64,000 nucleotides of DNA from Arthrobacter sp. AFG7.2 (GTDB taxonomy: Bacteria; Actinomycetota; Actinomycetes; Actinomycetales; Micrococcaceae). The stretch lies in the NCBI RefSeq assembly GCF_002892835.1, contig NZ_PJMB01000011.1:1-64000 (forward strand), in the 5' to 3' direction. This document shows, one piece after another, positions 56,640 to 64,000 of the stretch. Below the pieces are notes generated by a model, which saw only the letters and a program-made list of their open reading frames with translations, made no database searches and had not been told where the DNA came from. The number at the start of each line of letters is the position of its first letter. Positions within the stretch are counted from its first letter, which is position 1. A program made the position numbers and the translations under genes.

Positions 56640-57818
56640 GTGACTGTTACAGCAACTCCTCCCGCCCCCAAGCTGGAACTCCCGCCCCTGAAGCTGGGCC
56701 CCATCACCGTGGACACACCCGTGATCCTGGCACCCATGGCCGGCATCACCAACTCCGCTTTCCGCCGTTTGTGCCGTGAGTACGGCGGCGGGATGTACGT
56801 TGCGGAGATGGTCACCTCCCGCGCGCTGGTGGAGCGTACCCCCGAATCGCTGCGGATCATTTCCCACGATGAGGACGAAAAGGTCCGCTCCGTCCAGCTG
56901 TACGGTGTTGATCCCGTAACTGTGGGCAGCGCCGTGCGGATGCTGGTGGAGGAGGACCGCGCGGACCACATTGACCTCAACTTCGGCTGCCCCGTGCCCA
57001 AGGTCACCCGGCGCGGCGGCGGTTCCGCCCTGCCCTGGAAGATCGACCTCTTCACCTCGATCGTGCAGACCGCCGTCAAGGAAGCGTCAAAGGGCAACGT
57101 CCCGCTGACCATCAAGATGCGCAAGGGCATCGACGACGACCATCTCACGTACCTCGACGCCGGCCGCATTGCCCGCGATTCCGGCGTCGCCGCCGTCGCC
57201 CTCCACGGCAGGACTGCCGCGCAGTTCTACTCCGGGCAGGCTGACTGGTCCGCCATCGCCCGCCTCCGCGAGGCCCTGCCGGACATCCCGGTGCTGGGCA
57301 ATGGCGATATCTGGTCGGCGGAGGACGCCGTCCGGATGGTCCGCGAAACCGGTGTTGACGGGGTAGTAGTGGGCCGCGGCTGCCAGGGCCGGCCCTGGCT
57401 GTTCGGGGACCTGCAGGCGGCATTTGAAGGCAGCGACCGCCGGCATAAGCCGAATCTCGGCCAGGTGGCCCAGGGGGTTTACCGGCACGCTGAACTCATG
57501 GTGGAAACGTTCGACGACGAAGGCAAGGCGCTGCGGGAAATCCGTAAACACATCGCCTGGTACTTCAAGGGCTACGTGGTGGGCGGCGAACTCCGCACCC
57601 GGATGGCGTTGGTGAACAGCCTTGAGGAGCTGCGCGCAGCCCTGGACGAGCTGGACACCGAATCTCCTTACCCCGGCGGTGACGCCGAGGGCCCCCGCGG
57701 CCGCGCCGGCTCTCCCAAGCGGCCCGCGCTGCCCAAGGACTGGCTCGAATCCCGGGCCCTCAACGACGACCAGTCGCGGGACATCTCCGCGGCGGAACTG
57801 GATGTCTCCGGTGGCTGA
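56640..57818 (+). CDS. dusB: tRNA dihydrouridine synthase
   Basis: Dus enzymes reduce uridine to dihydrouridine in tRNA D-loops using FMN and NADPH. This 392-residue protein starts PVILAPMAGITNSAFRRLCR, has EMVTSRALVERT, the catalytic Cys in LNFGCPVPKVTRRGGGSAL, and the TIM-barrel phosphate segment VDGVVVGRGCQGRPWL. It matches the DusB type. GTG 56640 gives the family N-terminus; an in-frame upstream extension overlaps the YibE/F gene and is rejected. Its stop overlaps dgt. Confidence 0.95.
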   Translation: MTVTATPPAPKLELPPLKLGPITVDTPVILAPMAGITNSAFRRLCREYGGGMYVAEMVTSRALVERTPESLRIISHDEDEKVRSVQLYGVDPVTVGSAVRMLVEEDRADHIDLNFGCPVPKVTRRGGGSALPWKIDLFTSIVQTAVKEASKGNVPLTIKMRKGIDDDHLTYLDAGRIARDSGVAAVALHGRTAAQFYSGQADWSAIARLREALPDIPVLGNGDIWSAEDAVRMVRETGVDGVVVGRGCQGRPWLFGDLQAAFEGSDRRHKPNLGQVAQGVYRHAELMVETFDDEGKALREIRKHIAWYFKGYVVGGELRTRMALVNSLEELRAALDELDTESPYPGGDAEGPRGRAGSPKRPALPKDWLESRALNDDQSRDISAAELDVSGG

Positions 57819-59100
57819 AACGCGCACTGCCGCGCCCGTGCTGCCGGGCTATGACACCCATGATTCCGCCCGCTGGGTGGAGGAGCCGCCCAAGAACGTC
57901 TACCGCTCCGATTTTGAGCGGGACCGCGCCCGGGTGCTGCACTCCTCAGCGCTTCGCCGGCTCGGCGCCAAGACCCAGGTAGTGGCACCGGATACGGACG
58001 ACTTCGTCCGTACCCGCCTCACCCACAGCCTGGAAGTGGCCCAGGTGGGCCGGGAACTGGGCCGCTCCCTCGGCTGCGACCCGGATGTGGTGGATACCGC
58101 CTGCCTGAGCCATGATCTTGGCCATCCGCCGTTCGGTCACAACGGGGAATCGGCACTGAATGAAGTGGCCCATGCCATTGGCGGGTTCGAAGGCAACGCC
58201 CAGACCCTGCGGCTGCTGACCCGGCTGGAACCCAAGGTGCTGACGCCGGACGGCCTCCCCGCAGGCCTGAACCTCACCCGGGCAAGCCTGGATGCGGCGG
58301 CAAAATACCCGTGGTCGGCACTGGAAGCCCCGGTGATCCACGGGCAGCGGACCAGCAAGTTCGGCGCCTACGAGGACGACCTGCCGATCTTCACCTGGAT
58401 CAGGGAAGGTGCCCCCGAACGCCGCTCCTGCCTGGAAGCCCAGGTGATGGACCTCGCCGATGACATCTCCTATTCCGTGCATGATGTCGAGGACGCAATC
58501 GTGGCCGGGCATTTCCAGCTGCGCTGGATGGACAACCCGGACCACCGAGCCCGGGTGGTGGGCTATGCCAGGCAGTGGTACCTGCCGCACAACGATCCTG
58601 CCGCCATCGACGCCGCCCTGGCCCGGCTTGAGGCCACGGACGTGTGGGTGCGTGAAGCTGACGGCAGCCGCAAGTCCATGGCCGCACTGAAGAACATGAC
58701 AAGCCAGCTGATCGGCCGGTTCTGCCAGAGCGCGCTGGAAACCACCCGCGCCGTGTACGGCCCGGAGAACCTGACGCGCTTCAACGCCGAGCTCATGGTT
58801 CCGGACGAAACCGTCATGGAGATCGCGGTCATGAAGGGGCTGGCCACCACCTTCGTGATGACCACCGAGCACCGCCAGCCCATCTATGAGCGCCAGCGGG
58901 AGGTGCTCCACGCCCTGGTGACGGCGCTGAGCGCCACCGGCGACCGGCACCTGGAACCGATGTTCGCGGCAGACTGGAGGGAGGCGCCCGACGACGGTGC
59001 CCGCCTTCGCGTGGTGATAGACCAGGTGGCGTCGCTGACGGACGGTTCCGCGCTGGCCATGTATGAACGGCTGGTAGGGAGCCTGCCGTCCCTGTGGTGA
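57802..59100 (+). CDS. dgt: deoxyguanosinetriphosphate triphosphohydrolase
   Basis: Dgt hydrolyses dGTP (and related dNTPs) to nucleoside plus tripolyphosphate. This 432-residue HD-domain protein has the metal motif RTRLTHSLEVAQVGREL, the HD pair LSHDLGHPPFGHNGE, and MDLADDISYSVHDVEDAI with a further metal Asp. The N-terminal RSDFERDRARVLHSSALRRL is family-typical. I chose ATG 57802; GTG 57811 is equally possible, and both overlap the end of dusB. The order dusB-dgt-dnaG is common in actinobacteria. Confidence 0.95.
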   Translation: MSPVAETRTAAPVLPGYDTHDSARWVEEPPKNVYRSDFERDRARVLHSSALRRLGAKTQVVAPDTDDFVRTRLTHSLEVAQVGRELGRSLGCDPDVVDTACLSHDLGHPPFGHNGESALNEVAHAIGGFEGNAQTLRLLTRLEPKVLTPDGLPAGLNLTRASLDAAAKYPWSALEAPVIHGQRTSKFGAYEDDLPIFTWIREGAPERRSCLEAQVMDLADDISYSVHDVEDAIVAGHFQLRWMDNPDHRARVVGYARQWYLPHNDPAAIDAALARLEATDVWVREADGSRKSMAALKNMTSQLIGRFCQSALETTRAVYGPENLTRFNAELMVPDETVMEIAVMKGLATTFVMTTEHRQPIYERQREVLHALVTALSATGDRHLEPMFAADWREAPDDGARLRVVIDQVASLTDGSALAMYERLVGSLPSLW

Positions 59101-59155
59101 TGAACGCCGTGGTGAGGTATCCCATAAGGCGCCCATCGCCGTCGTACGCCAAGGC

Positions 59156-59161
59156 TAGGAT
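59156..59161 (+). promoter_or_regulatory. leaderless-type -10 box for dnaG
   Basis: TAGGAT lies exactly 6 nt before the GTG start at 59168, the clearest example of this promoter type in the window. Confidence 0.6.
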
Positions 59162-59167
59162 GACTCT

Positions 59168-61105
59168 GTGGCCGGGCTGATCAAACGCGAAGATATTGAC
59201 GAAGTACGCCAGCGCACGGACATCAAGGAAGTGGTAGACGGGTACGTCACGCTCAAGGGCGCCGGGCTGGGGACCTTCAAGGGGCTCTGCCCCTTCCACG
59301 ATGAGCGTTCCCCCTCCTTCACCGTCCGGCCGCAAGTGGGCCGCTACCACTGCTTCGGCTGTGGCGAGGACGGCGATGTCATTGCCTTCGTCCAGAAACA
59401 GGACCACAGCTCCTTCCAGGAGGCGGTCGAGAAGCTGGCGGCCAGGATCGGCTACGAGCTTCGGTACGAGGACGGCGGGACCGGCCCCAACCGCGAGGAA
59501 GTAGGACGGCGCCAGCGGTTGCTGGACGCCCACAAAATCGCGGACGAATTCTTCCGGGCCCAGCTCCTGACGCCCGGAGCCGCCGAGGGCAGGACCTTCC
59601 TGCATGGCCGGGGCTTCGACCGGGCTGCCGCCGAGCACTTCGGTGTGGGCTATGCCCCGCAGGGCTGGGACGCCCTCCTGAAGCACCTGCGCGGCAGGGG
59701 CTTCACCGACGCCGAGCTGAAGCTCACGGGCATGTTTTCCGAGGGTAACCGCGGGATCTACGACCGCTTCCGTGGCCGCCTCATCTGGCCCATCAAGGAC
59801 ATCGCCGGGGACACTATCGGCTTCGGCGCCCGAAAACTCTATGAGGACGACCAGGGCCCCAAATACCTCAACACCCCCGAGACTGCGCTCTACAAGAAGT
59901 CCCAGGTGCTGTACGGGATCGACCTTGCCAAGCGAAGCATCGCCAAGGACCGGCAGCTGGTGGTGGTGGAAGGCTACACGGACGTCATGGCGTGCCACCT
60001 GGCCGGTATTACGACGGCGGTTGCCACCTGCGGCACGGCGTTCGGCACCGAGCACATCAAGATCGCCCGCCGCCTGCTGTCCGATGACGGAACCGGGGGA
60101 GAGGTGGTCTTCACCTTCGACGGCGACGCCGCCGGGCAGAAGGCCGCGTTGCGGGCCTTTGAGGAGGACCAGCGCTTCACGGCCCAGACGTACGTGGCCG
60201 TAGAGCCCAGCGGCGCGGATCCCTGCGACCTTCGGCAAAGCAAGGGCGACGAAGCTGTGCACGCCCTGGTCCAGTCCCGCCGGCCCCTGTTCGAGTTCGC
60301 CATCCGCACCACTCTGAAGCAGTTCAACCTGGACACGGTGGAGGGACGCGTCCAAGGCCTCAAAGCCTCGGTGCCGGTGGTGGCCGCCATCCGGGACGCT
60401 TCCACCCGTACCGGCTACTGCCAGGCCCTGACCGGCTGGCTGGGCATGCCCGACCCCAACGAAGTCCTGCGGCTGGTCACGGCAGAAGTCAAGAACGCCG
60501 CCAAGCGCGGCGACCAGGCAGGAGCTCCTGCCGTGACTCCCCGGGCTTCCGCGCCTACCGCCCCGGCGGCCGCACCCGGCGGCCCAGGCGTCGCTGCAGG
60601 GCCGCCGTCGGGAGCTGTGCCGTCCTACCACCGGCCCGATCCGCGCGACCCGGTAGCGTCCATGGAGCGGCAGGCGCTGGAAGTGGCCTTGCAGGAACCG
60701 TCACTCCTTGGCGGGGGCATCTGGGAGCGCTTTTCAGCCGCGCGGTTCGTCACCCCTGCCTTCCAGGCTGTGCACGATGCCATGCGGGCGACGGATCCGG
60801 CGCTCACCGCAGATCCGGTCCGATGGGTGGAGCAGGTGATGCATGAGGTTCCGGAACCGCTCAGGCCACTGGTCTCCGAGCTGGCGGTCGTCCCGTTGCC
60901 GGCCAGCACCGAGGAAGCCGTCCGGAAGTATTGCCGGGACATCCTGTCACGTTTGTTCGAGCTCCAGATCACGCGGGTCAAGGCGGACAAGATGGGCCAG
61001 CTCCAGCGGCTTGACCCCGCGGCTGATCCCGAAACCTACCAGCGGCTCAACCGGGAACTGATGATGCTGGAAATGGAACGGCGGGCGCTGAGGTCGGATG
61101 CCTGA
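59168..61105 (+). CDS. dnaG: DNA primase
   Basis: DnaG (645 residues) makes RNA primers for replication. The N-terminal CHC2 zinc domain reads CPFHDERSPSF...YHCFGCG (about 40-64). The catalytic core has a TOPRIM fold with VVVEGYTDVMACH (Glu) and FTFDGDAAGQKA (Asp-x-Asp). The C-terminal helicase-interacting domain follows a Pro/Ala-rich linker (about 455-485). GTG 59168 is supported by a leaderless-type promoter. It closes the dusB-dgt-dnaG block. Confidence 0.97.
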   Translation: MAGLIKREDIDEVRQRTDIKEVVDGYVTLKGAGLGTFKGLCPFHDERSPSFTVRPQVGRYHCFGCGEDGDVIAFVQKQDHSSFQEAVEKLAARIGYELRYEDGGTGPNREEVGRRQRLLDAHKIADEFFRAQLLTPGAAEGRTFLHGRGFDRAAAEHFGVGYAPQGWDALLKHLRGRGFTDAELKLTGMFSEGNRGIYDRFRGRLIWPIKDIAGDTIGFGARKLYEDDQGPKYLNTPETALYKKSQVLYGIDLAKRSIAKDRQLVVVEGYTDVMACHLAGITTAVATCGTAFGTEHIKIARRLLSDDGTGGEVVFTFDGDAAGQKAALRAFEEDQRFTAQTYVAVEPSGADPCDLRQSKGDEAVHALVQSRRPLFEFAIRTTLKQFNLDTVEGRVQGLKASVPVVAAIRDASTRTGYCQALTGWLGMPDPNEVLRLVTAEVKNAAKRGDQAGAPAVTPRASAPTAPAAAPGGPGVAAGPPSGAVPSYHRPDPRDPVASMERQALEVALQEPSLLGGGIWERFSAARFVTPAFQAVHDAMRATDPALTADPVRWVEQVMHEVPEPLRPLVSELAVVPLPASTEEAVRKYCRDILSRLFELQITRVKADKMGQLQRLDPAADPETYQRLNRELMMLEMERRALRSDA

Positions 61106-61152
61106 CGCGTTCCTGTCCATAGGAGCCGGAAAGGTCGGGACCGTCTGCCGAT

Positions 61153-61182
61153 TTCGCTTCCAGCCCGGGTATTTGCTAGGCT
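61153..61182 (+). promoter_or_regulatory. promoter of first tRNA-Asn
   Basis: TTCGCT and TAGGCT, 18 nt apart, stand 14 nt before the tRNA. The second tRNA copy has TTCACT and TAATGT at the same offsets, so both elements are conserved in the duplication. Confidence 0.5.
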
Positions 61183-61196
61183 AATACCCGCTTCAT

Positions 61197-61269
61197 TCCT
61201 CCTTAGCTCAATTGGCAGAGCATTCGACTGTTAATCGAAGGGTTGCTGGTTCAAGTCCAGCAGGAGGAG
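61197..61269 (+). tRNA. tRNA-Asn (anticodon GUU), copy 1
   Basis: A 73-nt cloverleaf has a TCCTCCT/AGGAGGA acceptor stem, D-arm TAGCTCAATTGGCAGAGCA, anticodon arm with GTT in CGACTGTTAATCG, and T-arm GCTGGTTCAAGTCCAGC. The 3' CCA is not encoded. It is identical to the second copy 197 bp downstream. Confidence 0.96.
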
Positions 61270-61274
61270 CGCAC

Positions 61275-61310
61275 AATCCCCGTTCCGGCCTCCGGAACGG
61301 GGATTTTTTA
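61275..61310 (+). terminator. rho-independent terminator after tRNA-Asn copy 1
   Basis: A perfect 14-bp stem (AATCCCCGTTCCGG and its complement) with a 3-nt loop is followed by TTTTTA. Confidence 0.88.
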
Positions 61311-61349
61311 TGTCTGAAACCCGCCGTTGCAGCCCGCAGGGACGCCGAT

Positions 61350-61379
61350 TTCACTTTGGCTCGAAACCTTTGCTAATGT
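61350..61379 (+). promoter_or_regulatory. promoter of second tRNA-Asn
   Basis: TTCACT and TAATGT match the first copy's elements at the same distances from the tRNA. Confidence 0.5.
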
Positions 61380-61393
61380 CATACCTGCTTCAT

Positions 61394-61466
61394 TCCTCCT
61401 TAGCTCAATTGGCAGAGCATTCGACTGTTAATCGAAGGGTTGCTGGTTCAAGTCCAGCAGGAGGAG
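61394..61466 (+). tRNA. tRNA-Asn (anticodon GUU), copy 2
   Basis: It is base-for-base identical to copy 1 at 61197-61269, with its own promoter-like elements and terminator. Confidence 0.96.
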
Positions 61467-61476
61467 CAAACACGGA

Positions 61477-61512
61477 AAATCCCCGTTCCTCGCTTGTGAG
61501 GAGCGGGGATTT
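61477..61512 (+). terminator. terminator after tRNA-Asn copy 2
   Basis: Arms AAATCCCCGTTCCTC and GAGGAGCGGGGATTT pair over 15 positions with one T-G wobble around a 6-nt loop. It sits 7 nt from the convergent hypothetical gene's stop and may serve both strands. Confidence 0.78.
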
Positions 61513-61519
61513 CACGTTG

Positions 61520-61927
61520 TCAGACGAAGTCCATCTCCACCTGCAGGAAACGTTCCGCCTCAGCTATGGCTGCGAGGAATGCCTCCTTCTCCGTGGGCGA
61601 CGTGCGCGGCTGGCGCGGATTCCACTCATGCGGAGCGGAGTGGACGCGCACCACTCCGGCGTCAGGAGGTGCATAGAAGATGCCGAAACGCTGCACTGGC
61701 CACTCGGGGGACGTTTCCGGGGCAACCAGCAGCGCAGCATTGAAGGCCGGGTTGTACCACTGGGCAATGGGACGGCGGCGGTCTTCCGTGAAGAGCCCCG
61801 CTGCATAAAGCGCGGCCGACTGCTCCCCGGTCTGGGCACATAACCGCTCCCACCACAGTGGCAGGATCCGGTGATCGCACCGTTGCCATGTGGCCGGAAG
61901 CTGCGGTTGTTCCTGCCAGCGGGGCAC
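61520..61927 (-). CDS. hypothetical protein
   Basis: This protein of about 135 residues is not recognised. It is Trp/Pro-rich in its first half (PRWQEQPQLPATWQRCDHRI, then PLWWERLCAQTG), contains WNPRQPRTSPTEKEAFLAAI and ends in an amphipathic helix AIAEAERFLQVEMDFV. No membrane segment or signal is seen. ATG 61936 is the upstream alternative; I prefer GTG 61927 because TAAAAT lies 7 nt before it, overlapping the ATG. It is convergent with the tRNA-Asn pair. Confidence 0.65.
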   Translation of the reverse strand: MPRWQEQPQLPATWQRCDHRILPLWWERLCAQTGEQSAALYAAGLFTEDRRRPIAQWYNPAFNAALLVAPETSPEWPVQRFGIFYAPPDAGVVRVHSAPHEWNPRQPRTSPTEKEAFLAAIAEAERFLQVEMDFV

Positions 61928-62013
61928 GTACACCATTTTATCCCGGGAGCGGCGTCCGGCGGCAGATGCTGGACACCCGCCCTTGGACCGGGCTCAAGCC
62001 CGGTGCGGCAGGG

Positions 62014-62202
62014 TCACGGCCGGTTCCAGGGGCCGGGATTCACCCTGTAGAGCAGCGCTGAGGCTGCCACCATGCCCAGGATCATCCCCATTGCAGGATT
62101 GCCCAGGGCGCGGCCGGCGAAGTAACCGATGACGGCGCCAAGCACCGCACCGAGGAAAAGTCCCCGGCGGTTGCGGTGCGGTTTACGCCCGGCAGTTTTC
62201 AC
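62014..62202 (-). CDS. small Gly-rich membrane protein
   Basis: This 62-residue basic protein has a hydrophobic, Gly/Ala-rich hairpin (LFLGAVLGAVIGYFAGRALG, then MGMILGMVAASALLY) resembling glycine-zipper membrane proteins. Start is GTG, 4 nt after the upstream MFS stop, so it is probably cotranscribed with the exporter. Function is unknown. Confidence 0.6.
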   Translation of the reverse strand: MKTAGRKPHRNRRGLFLGAVLGAVIGYFAGRALGNPAMGMILGMVAASALLYRVNPGPWNRP

Positions 62203-62206
62203 GGCG

Positions 62207-63430
62207 TCAGTGGATTGACGGAACGGTGCGGGGCCGGACCACCAGCCACAGTGCGGCGATGGCCAGCAGGATGCAGGAGCCCTGCACGGCGCCCATGGGC
62301 GCGGCGCTGGTGATGCCCAGCCAGCCGACCACCGGGGAGATGAGTCCGGCCATCATGAAGGTCGAGAACCCCAGCAGGGAGGCTGCTGTGCCGGCCTGGC
62401 CGGAGTGGCCGGCAAGGGCCAGGACCTGCACGCAGGGGAACATGAAGCCCGTGCCAAGGATGTAGAACCACAACGGAACCAGCACGCCCCAGAGGCCGAA
62501 CCCAAGCGCGTCGAACACGACGATCAGCGCAGCCATCAGGAGCATCCAGGCAGTGGCCGCTGCGAGAATCCACTGCGGCGGGACCCGCCGGATGAGACGG
62601 GAACTAGTCTGGATGCCGGCAACGATGCCCAGGGAGTTGATGCCGAAGAGCAGGCCGTACTCCTGCGGGGAGAAGCCGAAAACATCCTGGAACAGGAACG
62701 GGGAAGCTGACAGGTAGGTGAACAGGCTACCGAAGTTCAGGCCCGCCACCAGCAGCAGTCCAACAAACACCCTGTCGCTGAAGAGGATCCGGTAGCGCTG
62801 GCGGGCAGTCATCCCGCTCTGCCGGCGCTTCTCGGGCGGCAGCGTCTCACGCACCAGGAACAGCGCGGCCACGATCACCAGGGTGCCGTAGGCGGCAAGG
62901 AACACGAAGATGCCCGGCCACGCCATGACCAGCAGCAGCTGTGAGCCGATGACGGGAGCCAGGATGGGAGCCAGCCCGTTGACCAGCGACATGCGCGAAA
63001 ACATCTTGACCATGGCATAACCGGAGAACAGGTCCCGGACCATGGCCATGGCCACAACGCCGCCGCCCGCCGCGCCCACACCCATCAGGACGCGGAAAAT
63101 GCCCAGGGTGGTGATGTCAGTGGACACGGCTGCACCCACTGACGCTGCTATGTGTACAGCAGTGGCCAGGATGAGCGGGGTCCGGCGGCCGAACCTGTCG
63201 CTGAAGGGGCCCACTACCAGCTGGCCGACCGCAAAGCCGACGGTCGTGCCGGCAAGGGTCAGCTGCACCTGGGCCTCCGTGACTCCAAGGCTCTCCTCAA
63301 GGGCCGGGAATGCGGGAAGGTAAAGGTCGATCGTGAACGGACCCAACGCCGTCAGGGCGCCGAGGAGGAGGATGTACAGAAGTTTCCGGCGGCGGCTCAA
63401 CAGGTCGCCTGGATTGCTGGGGATGGTCAC
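62207..63430 (-). CDS. multidrug efflux MFS transporter, Bcr/CflA type
   Basis: This 407-residue protein has twelve predicted helices. The major-facilitator motif between helices 2 and 3 reads VGPFSDRFGRRTPLI, and the N-terminal LTALGPFTIDLYLPAFPALE is characteristic of the Bcr/CflA drug-export group. I chose GTG 63430, 8 nt after a TAGGAT box; TTG 63439 is in frame upstream. Drug export is the family role; the substrate is unknown. It is divergent from the holin-like gene. Confidence 0.9.
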   Translation of the reverse strand: MTIPSNPGDLLSRRRKLLYILLLGALTALGPFTIDLYLPAFPALEESLGVTEAQVQLTLAGTTVGFAVGQLVVGPFSDRFGRRTPLILATAVHIAASVGAAVSTDITTLGIFRVLMGVGAAGGGVVAMAMVRDLFSGYAMVKMFSRMSLVNGLAPILAPVIGSQLLLVMAWPGIFVFLAAYGTLVIVAALFLVRETLPPEKRRQSGMTARQRYRILFSDRVFVGLLLVAGLNFGSLFTYLSASPFLFQDVFGFSPQEYGLLFGINSLGIVAGIQTSSRLIRRVPPQWILAAATAWMLLMAALIVVFDALGFGLWGVLVPLWFYILGTGFMFPCVQVLALAGHSGQAGTAASLLGFSTFMMAGLISPVVGWLGITSAAPMGAVQGSCILLAIAALWLVVRPRTVPSIH

Positions 63431-63606
63431 GGAGATCAATCCTAGGCCCGGCGCCGCGGAAATTTGCAGCGTTGTAGGGCACGTCGCGCGGCAAGCCCCG
63501 AAGTTCGCCCTTAACCTGAATGATAGTTTTGGTGCGGGGACTGTGCAGCTGCACTTTCCTGCAGCACAGGAAGCCGATTCGACCCATAACCAGTAAGGCG
63601 GAACCG

Positions 63607-64000
63607 ATGAGCGGACGTCACAGCGGGCGTACCAGCCAGGGATTGCGCATCACTGCGCTGCCCAGGACGCTAAAACTCCTTTTCCGGTTGGCGCCGCGCC
63701 AGCTCAACGACGAAATCGCCTTCGCGAAGATTGAGCTGAAACGCAAGGGAATCCAGGTTGGAGTCGCCGCTGCCTTCTTCGCTGTAGCACTGGTTTTCCT
63801 GCTGTTCCTTGTGGTGGGCCTCATCGTGGCCGCCATCATGGGACTGGCCACCATCATGCCCGCCTGGCTGGCGGCGCTCCTGGTTTCCGCGGCATTCCTC
63901 CTGATAGCGCTTATCGGCGCCCTGATTGGCGCCCGGAAGTTCAAGAAGGCCATGCCGCTCATGCCGGAGGAGACCATCCGCGGCATCAGGCACGACATCG
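63607..64000 (+). CDS. holin-X-like (phage holin family) membrane protein, 3' partial
   Basis: ATG 63607 follows a TAAGGCGGAA ribosome site and the frame stays open to the window end (131 residues visible). It has a basic N-terminus, an amphipathic segment (LNDEIAFAKIELKRKGIQVG) and two strong hydrophobic helices (AAFFAVALVFLLFLVVGLIV and LAALLVSAAFLLIALIGALI). This matches the actinobacterial holin-X/DUF1469 family, named after holins but chromosomal and not phage-linked. The 3' end lies outside the window. Confidence 0.8.
   Translation, partial: MSGRHSGRTSQGLRITALPRTLKLLFRLAPRQLNDEIAFAKIELKRKGIQVGVAAAFFAVALVFLLFLVVGLIVAAIMGLATIMPAWLAALLVSAAFLLIALIGALIGARKFKKAMPLMPEETIRGIRHDI

Noticed and set aside
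61197..61466. tRNA-Asn pair as a mobile-element attachment site
   Set aside because: Both copies are complete with their own promoters and terminators, and no integrase or partial tRNA repeat is near.
63607..64000. Prophage edge suggested by the holin-like gene
   Set aside because: Holin-X family proteins are common chromosomal genes in actinobacteria, and no other phage gene, integrase or attachment site is present.

Overview
The window is GC-rich, densely coded actinobacterial chromosome, most likely from the Arthrobacter/Pseudarthrobacter group (Micrococcaceae). The clues are the ligA, gatCAB and glyS-dusB-dgt-dnaG neighbourhoods, a DUF222/HNH (13E12-type) gene, two actinobacterial SAM-IV riboswitches, frequent GTG/TTG starts, and repeated leaderless-type promoters (a [TC]AnnnT-like box 6-7 nt before the start codon). 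Genus is inferred from gene content and order, not from a search.

Region 1 (1-21359) is the standout. It is one long plus-strand operon, mostly with 4-nt overlaps: a giant surface protein of Ig-like and fibronectin-III repeats (5' end cut off by the window), a MoxR AAA+ ATPase, a DUF58 protein, a membrane transglutaminase-fold protein whose catalytic Cys is replaced by Asp, a zinc-ribbon/RDD/FHA membrane protein, a PP2C phosphatase, a zinc-ribbon/FHA protein, a transmembrane Ser/Thr kinase with an Fn3-like ectodomain, a degenerate FHA/winged-helix protein, and a 1481-residue FHA-FtsK/SpoIIIE ATPase laid out like EssC/EccC of type VII secretion. Together they look like a phospho-signalling and secretion/cell-surface machine. 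Its core resembles the kinase-Fn3-MoxR-DUF58-transglutaminase cluster of bifidobacteria. No WXG100 substrate gene is visible. A strong hairpin closes the operon.

Region 2 (21.4-33.3 kb) holds ligA, an inositol-phosphatase family gene, a GNAT, a RidA-like gene, a CitA/CitB-type two-component system divergent from a CitMHS citrate-type transporter (with an 18-bp-phased repeat array between them), then gatCAB ending in a long hairpin. Region 3 (33.4-41.6 kb) holds a secreted OB-like protein, a LysR regulator divergent from tdh-kbl (threonine to glycine plus acetyl-CoA), an FAD amine oxidase, hutI, a DeoR regulator behind a large palindromic operator, and a CPBP membrane protease.

Region 4 (41.7-50.6 kb) holds the DUF222/HNH gene, a VOC protein, metY and metX each behind its own SAM-IV riboswitch, a SHOCT protein, an SGNH hydrolase, an esterase, an S4 RNA-binding protein and a DMT transporter. 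Region 5 (50.7-64 kb) holds glyS, a double GNAT, an acyltransferase with an alpha/beta hydrolase, a YibE/F membrane protein, dusB-dgt-dnaG, two identical tRNA-Asn genes in a 197-bp tandem duplication, a hypothetical gene, a small membrane protein, a Bcr/CflA-type MFS exporter and the start of a holin-X-like membrane protein that runs off the end. I saw no CRISPR array, insertion sequence or prophage.
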